From positions 28,240,875 through 28,304,874 of the forward strand of contig NC_089495.1 in assembly GCF_036850765.1 (NCBI RefSeq): 64,000 nt of DNA, read 5' to 3'. Made by a program: the position numbers and the translations under genes. Source of the stretch: Saccopteryx bilineata. Its lineage: Eukaryota; Chordata; Mammalia; Chiroptera; Emballonuridae. A model generated the notes under the pieces. That model was not told the DNA's origin. It made no database searches and saw nothing but the letters and a program-made list of their open reading frames with translations. Every line of letters starts with the position of its first letter. Within the stretch, counting starts at the first letter, position 1. Positions 21,924 to 34,181 of the stretch are shown here, piece by piece.

Positions 21924-23433
21924 GGAGAGATAAGATGGCGATGGAGTAGGCGGATATACCAACTACCACATCCCAGAACCAAAATGGATTACAACCTAAT
22001 TTTAAGAACCATCACCTGGAAAAACCAACTTTGTACTAAACTAAGAGAACTCTTCAACCAAGGAACACTGAAGAAGTCACACTGAAACTGGTAGGAAAAG
22101 CGGAAACATGGAGAGGGCTGCCCAGCTCCCTGGAGTGAACAGCAGCCGGGAAAGACTCTCGTGGCGGGAAGTGAGTTTAGCAGAGAGGGGAGGGTCCTGA
22201 GTCCCAGGAACAAATCCCCAGCCTGCAGCCCCAGAGCCTAGAAGAGGCATATGGACAGTATTTAGCTGGAAACAAGTCAGGATACTGTTTGTGAGAAAGA
22301 GACTGATTTCTCAGACCCAGGATTCTTTTTAAAGGGACTGCACAGAAAATCTCTCTCACAACCACTCACCCAGGGCTCCAGGGGGATGGGGAGAGAGGAG
22401 AGGACCGGAGAAGCAGGAAGAGAGTGTAATCTAGGACACACAGAGAGAAACACTTTGAGAGACAGCCACCCTAACCCCAGGGAAAAGTCACTCCCCAAAT
22501 CTGAAGTGAATATTTCCCCTGGAAACAGCAAAACCAGCAAAGGGAAGCAGGACATCAACCAAACAAGCTCTCCCATGGTACTTAGAGCAGAGTTGCTTAG
22601 AAGGAGGGAGTTTTCGGTACTACAGTAGTGAGACTCTTAGGGTCTGAGCTGCAGCACCCCCACCCACACGACTGAGGGCTCACCTGAGGGCCAGTGGCAG
22701 TGGGACGCAGAAGCGCGGTTCTGTAGGCAAGGATGGAAGCCAGCTGGCCACAACTGAGGCCCAGGTGTGAGCTTGGTCTTGCCTAGGTGGGGAGGAGGGG
22801 ATGTGCAAAAGTGGTCAAGCCCAGCTGTGGGCTTCCTGCAATGCAGCCTGCAGGTGAAGGGCAGGAGCCCCAGAAGGGGCAGAGACTAGCCCTTGAGCAA
22901 GGATGCAGGAGCACAGCCTAGCCCCACCCATGGGATTGAAGCTTGTGGCCTGACTTGGGAGCCGACTCCTCCTACGGGGGTGGAGCCAAAAGCTCAGAAC
23001 AAGCGGAGTTCCACAACTGAGCTTGGGCATACAGACCCACCGCAGCCCATGGAGCCAAGGCTTGCAGGTGTCCCATGATGGGCTCCTCCTGCAAGGGTGG
23101 GGCAAAAGCCCAGAATCAGGTGGAGACCCACAGGTGAACAAAGGTTCTCACCCCTGCCCTCAAGGCTGAACATAACCCACCTGCAAGGGCAGGACATAGG
23201 CCAAGGCCACCGAGGTTTATACACCCGAGCACATGATCACAGCCACTCCCATGAAGGACAGGTGGAAACCACAGAAACAGCCCCAGTGGGCTGGCACGGG
23301 AAACACCCATACCCAAATGCGCAAGGCAGCAACAGTAGAGGGGGTAGCGGGCCTGCAGATAGACTACACCTAGGGACACAGAGGCCACACCCAGTGCACT
23401 CCAGTGGCCAAAACCTTCTTTTACACAGACAAA
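21924..23433 (+). promoter_or_regulatory. L1 5' UTR (internal Pol II promoter region)
   Basis: In this family the 5' UTR holds the internal promoter that transcribes the element from its first base. Here it is about 1.5 kb with higher GC content than the flanks, including 'ggtggagccaaaagctcag' and repeated 'gcccagaa'-type segments at 22940-23110. Several antisense ORFs of 76-133 codons cross it; they are chance reading frames of a GC-rich region. Promoter activity is inferred from family knowledge only. Confidence 0.6.
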
Positions 23434-24344
23434 ATGAGAAGGCAGAGAAATGCAACACAAATGAATCAAGAGAAATCCCCAGAAAAGGACCTGAATGAGT
23501 CACATATAAACAAATTGCTAGATACAGAGTTTAAAATAACAATTGCTAGGATGCTCAAAGATCTTAGAACAACAATAGATGGTCATTATGAACACCTAAC
23601 TAAAGAGATAGCAAATATAAAAAGGACATTGAAATAATAAAAAAGAATCAGAAATGACGAATACAATATAAGAAATGAAGAACACAATGGCTTTCCTGAA
23701 TTAAAATCAGGATGGCTGAAGCTGAGAATCGAATCAGTGAGTTAGAGTACAAGATAAATGAAGGCACAAAGCAGAGCAGAAAAAAGAAAAGCAACTCAAA
23801 AAGTCTGAGGAAACTCTAAGAAGCTCTGCGAGAACATAAAGAGAAATAACATCCGCATCATAAGGGTTCCTGAAGAAGAAGAGAAAGAACAAGGGATAGA
23901 GACTTTGTTCAAACATATCATACCTGAAAACTTCCCTTAATTAAGGCAGGAAAAGTCTCACAAGCTCAAGAAGCACAGAGAACTCCATTAAAGAGAAACC
24001 CAAAGAAATCTACACCAAGACACATCATAATTAAAATACCAAAGCTAAGTGATACATAGAAAATATTAAAAGCTGCTAGAGAAAAAAAGGCTATCACCTA
24101 CAAAAGAGCCCCTATAAGGATGAATTTGAACATCTCAACAGAAACACTTGAGGCCAGAAGGAAATGGCAAGAAATATTCAAAGTAATGCAGAACAAGAGG
24201 CTACATCCAAGACTACTTTATCCAGCAAAGCTATCATTTAAAATTGAAGGAGAAATAAAAAGCTTTCTAGACAAAAAAAAAACCCTCAAGGAATTCACTA
24301 CAACCAAACCAAAGCTGCAAGAAATGCTAAGGGGCCTGTTGTAA
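23434..24344 (+). pseudogene. L1 ORF1 pseudogene (RNA-binding chaperone, ORF1p)
   Basis: ORF1p normally forms trimers through a coiled coil, coats L1 RNA and carries it in a ribonucleoprotein with ORF2p. The frame starts at ATG 23434 (MRRQRNATQMNQEKSPEKD...) and is open to about 23637. The middle, which should encode the coiled coil and RRM domain, is broken by indels and stops. The C-terminal domain is readable at 24120-24344 (begins MNLNISTETLEARRKWQEIF) and ends at TAA 24342-24344. Total length, about 303 codons if undamaged, is close to the family norm. The family assignment is certain; it is not functional. Confidence 0.9.
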
Positions 24345-24400
24345 ACAGATCAAAGGAGAAAAAGAATATAGCAAAGAGGAATACAGTTTTAAAGAATAAG

Positions 24401-27400
24401 ATGGCAATAAACAATTACATATAAATAATAACCTTAAATGTAAATGGATTAAATGATCCAATCAAAAAACATAGGGTAGCTGTGTGGATAAGAAACCAGG
24501 ACCCATACATATGCTATCTACAAGAGACACACTTTAAAACAAAAGATGCACATAGACTGAAGATAAAAAGATGGAAAAAATATTTCACGCAAATGGAAAT
24601 GAAAAAAGAGGTGGGGTAGCAATACTTATATCAGAAAAATGGACTTTAAAACAAATAATAGAGTAAGAGATAAAGAAGGCCACTATATAATGATAAAGGG
24701 AGCAATCCAACAGGAAGATATAACCGTTATAAATATCTATGCACCTAATATAGGCGCACCTAAATATATAAAGCAGACTTTGATGGATATAAAGGGCGAG
24801 ATCAACAGCAATACTATAATAATAGGGGATTTCAATACCACACTAACAACACTAGATAGATCCTCAAGAAAGAAAATTAACAAAGAAACAGCAGACTTAA
24901 AGGACACACTAGATCAACTCAATTTAATAGATATCTTCATGACCTTTCACCCTAAAGCAACAAAATATACATTCTTTTCAAGTGCTCATGGTACATTCTC
25001 TAGGATAGATCACATGTTAGGGCAAAAAAGTGGTCTCAACAAATTTAAGAAGATTGAAATTATATAGAGCACTTTCTCTGATCACAATGGCATGAAACTA
25101 GAAATCAACCACAATAGAAAAACTGAAAAAATTCAAAGACTTGGAAACTAAATAGCATGTTATTAAATAACAAATGGGTTAACAATGCGATCAATGAAGA
25201 AATTTAAAAATTCCTAGAAACGAACAATAATGAGTATACATCAACTCAAAATTTATGGGACACAGCAAAAACAATCCTGAGAGGGAAGTTCATAGCATTA
25301 CAGGCATATCTCAAGAAGCTAGAAAAAGCTCAAATAAACAACTTAACCCTGCATCTAAAAGAACTAGGAAAAGAACAGCAAATAAAGCCCAGAGCTAGTA
25401 GAAGGAAGGAAATTATAAAGATCAGAGCAGAAATAAATGACATAGAGGCTAAAGAAACAATACAGAGGATCAATGAAACCAGGAGCTGGTTCTTTGAAAA
25501 GGTAAACAAGATTGATGAACCTTTAACCAGACTCACCAAGAAAAAAAGAGAGAGGACTCAAATAAATACAATTAAAAATGAGAATGGAGAAATAACAACT
25601 GACACAACAGAATTACAAAATACTGTAAGAAAATATTATGAAGAACTGTACACCAAAAAACTAGACAACCTAGAGGAAATGGACAAATTCCTTGAAACAT
25701 ATAATCTTCCAAAAATTAATCTAGAAGAATCAGAAAACCTAAACAGACCAATTACAACAAATGAGATTGAAACAGTTATCAAAAAATTCCCAAAAAAGAA
25801 AAGTCCTGGGCCTGATGGCTTCACAAGTGAATTCTACCAAATATTTAAATAAGAACTAACTCCTATCCTTTTCAAGCTATTTCAAAAAATTCAAGATGAA
25901 GGAAGACTTCCAAGCTCCTTTTATGAGGAGAGTATAATTTTGATTCCAAAACCAGGCAAAGACAACACAAAGAAAGACAATTATAGGCCAATGTATCTGA
26001 TGAATTAAGATGCTAAAATCCTCAACAAAATATTAGCAAACTGGATCCAGCAATATATGAAAAAAATCATACACCATGATCAAGTGGGATTTATTCTTGG
26101 GAGGCAAGGCTGGTACAATATTCGCAAATCAATCAATGTGATTCATCACATAAACAAAAAGAAGGAGAAAAACCACATGATAATTTCAGTAGATGCAGAA
26201 AAAGCATTTGATAAAATCCAGCACCCATTCATGATCAAAACTCTCAGCCAACTGGGAATACAGGGAACATACCTCCACATGATAAAGGCCATCTATGACA
26301 AACCCACAGCCAACATCATACTCAATGGGCAAAAATTAAAAGTAATCCCCTTAAGATCAGGAACAAGGCAGGGGTGCCCCCTTTCACTATTCTTATTCAA
26401 CATAGTACTGGAAGTCCTAGCCACAGCAATACAACAGGAAAAAGAAATAAAAGGCATCAAAATGGAATAGAAGAAGCAAAACTATCATTATTTGCAGATG
26501 ATATGATATTGTATATAGAAAACCCTAAAGTCTCAGTCAAAAAACTACTAGACCTGATAAATGAATTCAGCAAGGTGGCAGGATATAAAATTAATACTCA
26601 GAAATCAGAGGTATTTTTATACACTAACAATGAACTGTCAGAAAGAGAAGTTAAGGAAGCAATCCCCGTCACCATTGCAACCAAAAAATAAAGTACCTAG
26701 GAATAAATTTAACCAGGGAGATTAAAGATTTCTTTTTGGAAAATTATAAAACATTGATAAAAGAAATCAGGGAAGATACAAACAAGTGGAAGCATATACT
26801 GTGCTCATGGTTAGGAAGAATAAACATCATTAAAATGTCTATATTACCCAAAGCAATCTATAAATTCAATGCAATACCGACTAAAGTACCAATGACTTAC
26901 TTCAAAGATATGGAACACATATTCCAAAAATTTATATGGAACCAATAGAGAACACAAATAGCCTCAGCAATCTTGAAAAGGAAGAATAAAGAGGGAGGTA
27001 TCACACTTCCAAATATCAAGTTATACTAAAGGCCATTGTGCTCAAAATAGCCTGGTACTGGCATAAGAACAGGCATATAGATTAATGGAACAGAACAGAG
27101 AGCCCAGAAATAAACCCACACCTTTATTGACAACTGATATTTGACAAAAGAGATCAGAGCATACAATGGAGTAAAGACAGCCTCTTCCACAATGGTGTTG
27201 GGAAAATTGGACAGCTACCTGCAAAAAAATGAAAATAGACCACCAACTTACACCACTCACAAAAATAAACTCAAAATGGATAAAAGACTTAAATGTAAGC
27301 TGTGAAACCATAAGCATCTTAGAAGAAAACATAGGCAGTACGCTCTCTGACATCTCTTGCAGCAATATATTTGCTGATTTGTCTCCAAAGGCAAGTGAAA

Positions 27401-28215
27401 TAAAAGACAGGATAAACAAATGGGACTATATCAAACTAAAAAGCTTCTGCACAGCTAAAGACAATAAGGACAGAATAAAAGGACAAACTACACAATGGGA
27501 TAATATATTTGACATTGCGTCTGATAAGGGGTTAATAACCAAAATTTATAAAGAATTTGTAAAACTCAATACCAGAAAGACAAACAATCCAGTCAAAAAA
27601 TGGGCAAAAGAAAAGAATAGACACTTCTCCAAAGAGAACATACAGATGGCCAAAAGGCATATGAAAAAATGCTCAACATCACTAATCATTAGAGAAATGC
27701 AAATTAAAATCACAATGAGATATCACCTCACACCAGTCAGAATGGTGCTCATCAACAAAACAACACAGAATAAGTGTTGGCGAGGATGTGGAGAAAAGGG
27801 AACCCTCCTGCACTGCTGGTGGGAATGCAGACTGGTGCAGCCACTGTGGATAATAGTATGGAGATTCCTCAATATATTAAAAATTGAACCACTTTTTGAC
27901 CCAGCTATCCCAGTATTAGGAATATACCCCAAGAACACCATAGCACTGTTTGAAAAGAAGAAATGCACCCCCATGTTTATGGCAGCATTGTTTACAATAG
28001 CGAAGATTTGGAAACAGCCCAAGTGTCCGTCAGTGGATGAATGTATTAAGAAGCTTTGGTACATATATACTTTGGAATGCTACTCAGCCAAAAGAAATGA
28101 TGACATCGGATCATTTACAACAACATGGATGGACCCTGATGACATTATGTTGAGTGAAATAAGTAAATCAGAAAAGACTAAGAACTATATGATTCCATAC
28201 ATGAGTGGGACATAA
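24401..28215 (+). pseudogene. L1 ORF2 pseudogene (endonuclease-reverse transcriptase)
   Basis: About 3.8 kb, equal to ~1270 codons, the normal ORF2 length, starting at ATG 24401 with an in-frame stop only seven codons later. The endonuclease part is readable at 24639-25067 with IIGDFNT and FSRIDH motifs. The reverse transcriptase is readable at 26057-26470 ([11 protein letters not shown] and RQGCPLS). It then shifts frame, and the catalytic FADDMILY follows at 26491 in another frame. The C-terminal part is an open 328-codon frame (27229-28215) containing the cysteine/histidine block [18 protein letters not shown] at about 27778-27831. Multiple frameshifts and stops make the whole inactive. 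Confidence 0.93.
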
Positions 28216-28469
28216 AAATGAGACTCAGAGACATGGACAAGAGTGTGGGGTTACAGGATGGGGGGGAGTAGAGGGAGTGGGTTGGGGGAGGTGATGGGCA
28301 CAAAGAAAACCAGTTAGAAGTTGACAGAGGACAATTGGACTTTGGGTGATGGGAATGCAGCATAATCAAATGTCAAAATAACCTAGAGATGTTTTCTCTG
28401 AACATCATATGTACCCTGATTTATCAATGTCACCCCATTAAAATTAATTTTAAAAAAAGGACAAAATAT

Positions 28470-28680
28470 ATATAGTCTAATAAAATTACAACTAAAAAGT
28501 AGAGAAATGATTTAATGAGTTTCATTATTCTGGAAATACTAACCCAATTTACCAAGGAAAAGAAAATAAAATGCCTAAAAAACAGAAAGGAGCATATATA
28601 CATACTGGTGATGATATAGTTGTATATCTAGAAAATTCTAAGAGAAACAACTAGACTTTTAAAGTTAGTATTGTTTGTAT
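28470..28680 (+). mobile_element. short old LINE-1 fragment (ORF2 FADD region)
   Basis: 'actggtgatgatatagttgt' then 'atatctagaaaattctaaga' resembles ORF2 just at and after the FADD motif. Decayed; it lies directly downstream of the full-length L1 and may be part of the older L1 at 20590 only if rearranged, so it is listed separately. Confidence 0.5.
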
Positions 28681-29054
28681 TATGTCAAGTAGCTTGTATG
28701 ATGGGTATTTTTTCTTTTATATTCTTTTTCACAAGTTGTTTTGGCTAATTCTCTTTTTCATTTTTTTCCAAATAAGTATTTTTAAATGAAGTCAGTTTTT
28801 CTAAACAAAATTTAAAAATGTTTTTACTGGTAAGTTGTTAAAATCACAAATCATTTAAAAATAAAATAATTGTGATGCTGGAATTCTTATTATTTGTGTG
28901 TGTGTATCAAACATTAGTGTCTCTAGGAATTTACTGATAACATTTGTCATTTTATTAAATAAGGCACATTTAGTGACTTGAATTTAGAAAATACATAAAT
29001 GTAGAGAGAAAATTAATGAAGTATAGACCTGAATAATTATGAATTATAGTGTTC
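28681..29054. other. unassigned non-coding sequence
   Basis: AT-rich, includes a short GT run at 28895-28906. Nothing recognised. Confidence 0.4.
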
Positions 29055-29625
29055 TAGGAGTCTGTTGGTTTGGATTCAGATCACCTGAACTGCTAGTTAA
29101 CTATAAGAACAAAGTTGGTATTTATGCTCTTAGTTTAATTCTCAAGGTTCTTGAGTTAAAAGGAGGGGCAAGGCCCTGGCCAGTTGACTTAGTGATAGGA
29201 GGATTGGCCTGGTATGTGTATGTCCTAGGTTTGATTCCCAACCAGGGCACACAGGAGAAGCAACCATCTACTTCTTTACCACTCTACCTCCCTTTCTCTC
29301 TCTCTCTTTCTTTCACTCCCACAGCCATGGCTTGATTGGTTCAAGAGCATCAGCCCTAGATATTGAGGATGGCTCCGTAGAGCCTATACTTCAGGTGCTA
29401 AAAATAGCTTGTTTGCGATCATGCCCCAGATGGGTGTTGCCAGGTAGATCCTGGTCAGGGTGCATGTGGATCAGGTCTGTCTCTCTATCTCCCCTATTCT
29501 CACTTGGAAAAGAACAAAAAATAAGAAGAGAGCAATATAGTATCTACTTCATAGGTTTGCTTTAAGAATTAAAGGAGATAAAACACAGTGCCCAGAATAT
29601 AATATTTCCTTAACAAGTAATAATT
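29055..29625 (+). mobile_element. MIR SINE, split by a SINE-A
   Basis: Left piece 29055-29171: 'ggtttggattcagatcacct', 'tgctcttagtttaattctca'. Right piece 29531-29625: 'agtatctacttcataggttt', 'aaggagataaaacacagtgc', 'ccagaatataatatttcctt'. Together they keep MIR order from core to 3' end. The SINE-A at 29172-29530 occupies the gap. Confidence 0.65.
29172..29530 (+). mobile_element. old SINE-A inserted in a MIR
   Basis: Head 'gccctggccagttgacttag', box B ggtttgattcc (29229-29239), body 'cacaggagaagcaaccatct', pyrimidine tract, then 'gatggctccgtagagcc' and the 3' end before an A-rich tail. Many substitutions make it the most diverged SINE-A here. Possible flanks aggaggggcaa and agaagagagcaa are a weak duplication. 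Confidence 0.85.
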
Positions 29626-29864
29626 GAAAAAGAGGAAGAAAGGGAAGAGAGTAATGAACTTAAAAATAAATAAATAAATGCATGCATTAATAAACTAAAC
29701 TTTTTCTTGCATCAGCTCTTCTCAGCTCAGTCTGTCTTCCCCAATATCTCTGGTGTTCCCTTTCTAAAATATAAATTGAGTAATAGAATTCCTAGCTTTA
29801 AAAAATCACGAAAAAACCCAAAAACACTCCTTCTGCCTATAAAAATTTTTGTACTTATTAATTT

Positions 29865-30722
29865 TCCCCCAGATTTAATAAAATATAATTGATATGAAAC
29901 ATTATATAAGGGTAAAATGTATAGCATAATAATTTGTTTGCATACATGTTGTGAAATGATTATCACAATAAGGTTAAAACACCCCTCACCTCACATAATT
30001 ACAATTTGTGTGTGTGAGTGTGGTGAGAACATTTAAAATTTACTCTCTTAGTAACTTTCAAGTATACAGTACAATATTATTACCTATTTATAGTCAACAT
30101 GCTGTATATTAGATCAACAGAACTAACTCATTTTATATCTGGAAGTGTGTACTTTTTGACCAACATTTTCCCAATCACCCCAACCGCCAACCTCTGCTAA
30201 CCACCAATTTACTCTCCATTTATTTGAGTTTAACTTTTTTAGATTCCAAATACAGTAGATCATATAGTATTTTATTTCTATGTCTAATTTATTTCATGTA
30301 GCATAATTATTTCATGGTCCATCCATGTTGTCAAAAGTGGCAGAATTTCCTCTTCCTTATTGCTGACGTTTCATTGTGTATTCGTATTGCATGTTCTTTA
30401 TCTGTTCACCTACCTGTGTTTGAAAATATGGGTTGCTTCCATGTGTTGGCTCTGTGATTAATGCTACATTGAACATGAGGGTGCAGACATCTCTTCAAGA
30501 TTGTGATTTAGTTTCTTTTGAATGTAAACTCAGAACTAGGATTTCTGGATCATACATTAGTTCTATTTGTAATTCTTTTTGAGGAACCTTCATATTGTTT
30601 TACATAGTGTTTGCACCAATTTACATTCCTACCAAGACTGAACACGTGTTTCCTTCCCTACACATCCTAACCAACGCTTGTTATCTCTTGTCTCTTTGAT
30701 GATAGGTTATTTGTATTGGAGG
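29865..30722 (-). mobile_element. LINE-1 3' end, antisense, older subfamily
   Basis: Antisense L1 3' UTR ('tttaataaaatataattgat', 'cttagtaactttcaagtata', 'cagtacaatattattaccta') followed by antisense ORF2 end ('catggtccatccatgttgtc', 'ccatgtgttggctctgtgat', 'acctacctgtg'). Boundaries come from recognised order. It shares these landmarks with the antisense L1 at 44565-45735. Confidence 0.85.
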
Positions 30723-33517
30723 GATATCCCTAACCAGGCCAGATCAAAACAAAATTAATTTTTAAAACAAGAAATGAGGTCATGGGATTTAGAAAATAAA
30801 TCCTGTAACAAAGTGCATTACAGAAAACAGGAGTCATCTTATTTAAAGAGACATTTCCTAACCACCCCCTGCTGGACTAGATGTCCCATCCCCTGTCCCA
30901 CTGCACCTATGCTTGCTTCCTCTATAGAGCTTACTGGTTTGTATTTAAATTAATTTTCTATATCAATAGTTTCAAATACAAATGGCTTATTGAGGAGTGG
31001 ACCAGATACATAGCAAATACTTTAGTATTTGCTAAACTAAGCAGAAAAGTACCTACTGGATTGATGTTCTGACTTAAGTTCCAAAAGGGTCTTGCTCCAA
31101 GAGAAACAGTGTGAAGGTCTGATTAGAGTAGAAATCAACTGACATGTAAAATTAATCATCACGGATACTCTCAAATTAGACTGCCTGGTCAGTTCCAAAA
31201 TCCACTTCTCATAATATTGGAGAGCATGTCAGAGACAATGTGATAGAATGGACACCACGGTAAGTGTAATCAAATTGATTTGCTGGTATACTATTCTGCA
31301 GTTTATTTAAGCTTAAAATCTTAGGGAAATGTTTAACCCTCAGACCCCAAGTCAGTCTTCTGTAAGTTAGGTGTAATAATGCAATATTATAGTACCACAG
31401 GATAATGATAATTATCATTATGCCGATAAAATTGGAGAAGATATAAATAGCATGAAAGTTTTTGCAATTGAATTTGACTAAAAGTATAATTGGTCTGTTC
31501 TCTTTTAAAATCATTCTCTAAATTTTTTCTCAGAGTACCAGTCTGGAAGTAACTAGTCCATCCTGTGCAGCAGCAACTCAATATCACCAGAAACTTCTAT
31601 CTTTTTTTCTTAGCTATTCTTAGCTATTCTTAGCTTTTACTTGTTGCTATATACTCATAATATGTCTATGTCACTTCCAGTCTTGTGTCCATTCTTCCTG
31701 AAAACAAAGAAGAATGAGAAAAATAAAAAACAAAGGAAGGAATAGGTGGGGAGGGGAGGGGAGGGGTAAGGTTCTTGCCAACTATTGTCCCTTGTAAAGA
31801 GCTACTTTTCTAAAAGTATCTCCCAGTGACTTCTACTTACATTTCACTAACCATGATTGTGTCACATGAGCACTTCTTGTTTCAGAGGAGACTAGTTTTT
31901 TGGTTGTGTGTATGTTGGCCTTTTCCTCTGTTTTTAAGCTGACACACTGCCATTTTGAATCATTTTAAAATTCAGTTAGTAAAATAGAGAAGAGTTATTG
32001 GGAAAGCTATTAGCATTAGTTGTTTCTGCCACAGAGACAAGGTCTCCCAAGTTCTCACAACAAAGATCTCATTTTTATTTTATAGAGAGAAAAGAAAAAT
32101 GTAGATGGAGAGTTATTTTCTCTTCAAAAAAAGAAAGATAAATATTCCAGACAATTATATGCATTTGTGGATCACTCTAATATCAGCTTCAGAGTTCAGT
32201 AGAGTGGCAGAACAATCCATGTTTCTTGTGATTTCTTCCCCCAATACAACATTTGGCTACATACTAGAATTTTCATTAAAAGAGCATAGGGAGCTTTAAC
32301 ATAATTCATCTCTAAGTCTTTTTCTGGCAAGTTCTTGTGTAAAACAATCTTCCCCTTAATATGAATCTGATACTCTTTTTCTGGCATGAGAATTACATTC
32401 ATCTGGTATAGTGAAGGTTTGTTTTTGAATAGAGGGACCTTTTGCCAACAAGATGAGAGAGAAAATGGGAGAGGATGGATGTTATATTGTAATAGGATGA
32501 TGTATTATTATTTTCAAAGCTCTTAGGACTGAGATTTCAACCTTGTCAGCCTTGATTTATGTTAGTTAATTCTGTGATTCAATAGGAAGGTCAGGTGAGC
32601 TTTACTGAAATGTTTTGTTACATATTTTTCTACTGAGTTCAATGAAAAACATCCTACATCCCCAACTCACTCCCCATTTTCAGTGTTAAGAGTTAAGCTT
32701 TTATTGAATTGATGCTGCATATTGTTATGACTTAAAAGCTATTCACAAATCTATGTACATATATCTAAACTCAAAATGACTTTGATCAAGCTGAGGGATC
32801 CTTGAGATTAGGTTATTAATGGAAGGTTTTGAAAATTTTCAAACTCACATTAGGGCAGTTAATTTTGAGGAAAATTTCAAAATATTTTTCTATTTAGGAA
32901 GGGTTTTTTTTCTACAAATTCATGAATCTCAAAAATCTCCCACTTAAAAGCAGATATAAAAGCATATCCTATTTGAGAACATAAAAATAAGACCTGAAAT
33001 GTAACTGCATTACATCAGGGTTAATTGGGTTTGTAGAGCTGTAGAGCAGTATGTGAAAGACATGAAATTATACCATTTTTTAAAGTCCATAAATAGTCTC
33101 TAGTATAAAAGGAAAGAGAGTGTATGATAATGATATTTTAAAATTAAAAGAAAAGATGGTATTGTTAAAAAATTACTGTTGGGATGGCAGTTTAGCAGTA
33201 AGGAAAACAAAAGCTAGATATGTAAATCATTATTTATATTAAAGATAGTTCCATGGGTGATTTGTTTGATAATGTTCAGGGTCTTCTTAATAAAAACATG
33301 TAACCTAAGCGTTATAAAGACTAAAATTAATAAATTTGCTGACATAAAAATCCTGATTTGGATGTACGTGTGTCTATATTACAGTCTCTTACTATGAGGC
33401 TAGTTATTTTTTCTCCTTTTGTTTTTGTTTGATGAACAAGAGTTCCTAATTTAATAAAGGCAAATTCTCAAATTAGTTCTTTATGTCCAGATTTAATATG
33501 CACCATTTAAAAGCTTT
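30723..33517. other. unassigned non-coding sequence
   Basis: Nearly 2.8 kb without recognised repeats apart from a G4 motif (31748-31766). A trinucleotide-spaced repeat of 'ttcttagcta' occurs at about 31609-31635. ORFs of 60-101 codons have no family features. Confidence 0.4.
31748..31766 (+). other. G-quadruplex-capable motif
   Basis: Four runs of GGGG separated by single A (G4-A-G4-A-G4-A-G4), a perfect short-loop quadruplex pattern. Its location in otherwise AT-rich DNA is noted; no function can be assigned. Confidence 0.85.
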
Positions 33518-33641
33518 CCCTACCCCAAGGCCATGAGAGTAATGTTTTCCCTACCCCAAGGCCATGAGAGTAATGTTTTCCCTACTCCAAGGCCATGATA
33601 GTAATGTTTTCCCTACTCCAAGGCCATGAGAGTAATGTTCT
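33518..33641. repeat. 31-bp minisatellite, four copies
   Basis: Four head-to-tail units beginning ccctaccccaaggccatgag, with starts at 33518, 33549, 33580 and 33611. Units differ at one or two sites: ccccaag or tccaag, and gagagtaa or gatagtaa. No spacers, so it is not a CRISPR array. Confidence 0.95.
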
Positions 33642-33859
33642 ATTTGCACAAGCTTCATTATTTTAACTTTTACACTTAGATCTATGATCGACCTTGAATG
33701 AGAGTTAAGTGTCAAGTTAAATTATTTTTATGATTATTCAGCTGATCTAATATCTTTTATTGATAAGATCATTGTTTGTCCATCACACTTCCATGTCACA
33801 TTGTCACAAATGAAATGACAGTGTATATGTGAGTCTGTTCTAGGTATTTCATTCTAGTC

Positions 33860-34181
33860 CAGGAGTCGGGAAACTTTTTGGCTGAGACAGCCATGAACGC
33901 CACATATTTTAAAATGTAATTCCGTGAAAGCCATACAATGACCCGTGTACATTACGCATTATCCAATAAAAATTTGGTGCTGTCCCAGAGGACAGCTGTG
34001 ATTGGCTCCAGCCACCTGCAACCATGAACATGAGCAGTAGAAAATGAATGGATTGTAATAAATAAGAATGTTTTATATTTTTAACGTTATTATTTTTTTT
34101 TATTAAAGATTTGTCTGCAAGCCAGATGCAGCGATCAAAAGAGCTAAATCTGGCTCACAAGCCATAGGTTCCCAACCCCTG
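33860..34181 (+). mobile_element. hAT-type MITE (family 4), complete, 322 bp
   Basis: Termini CAGGAGTCGGGAAACT and, in reverse complement, CAGGGGTTGGGAACCT agree at 13 of 16 positions. Exact 8-bp duplications ttctagtc lie at 33852-33859 and 34182-34189. The interior includes 'gacagctgtgattggctcca' and a T-rich run at about 34092. No transposase frame. Confidence 0.94.

Larger units (their letters stand above)
21924..28460 (+). mobile_element. near full-length LINE-1 element, inactive
   Basis: About 6.5 kb, the size of a complete mammalian L1. The 5' end reads 'gataagatggcgatggag', the usual 'aagatggcg' start. Then come a GC-richer 5' UTR (about 21960-23430), ORF1 (23434-24344), ORF2 (24401-28215), a G-rich 3' UTR tract (28250-28300) and an A-rich end. 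Both ORFs have stops and frameshifts, so it cannot move by itself. A target duplication is unclear: aaaaaagga occurs on both sides (about 21905-21913 and just after the A-rich end), which is weak because it is A-rich. Its 3' end differs from the L1 class at 11606. Confidence 0.93.

Noticed and set aside
22815..23503. Overlapping antisense ORFs of 76-133 codons in a GC-rich region
   Set aside because: They cross the 5' UTR of the full-length L1, where GC-rich composition produces long chance frames on both strands.
33518..33641. Short regular repeats resembling a CRISPR array
   Set aside because: Units are head-to-tail without spacers and the DNA is mammalian; it is a minisatellite.
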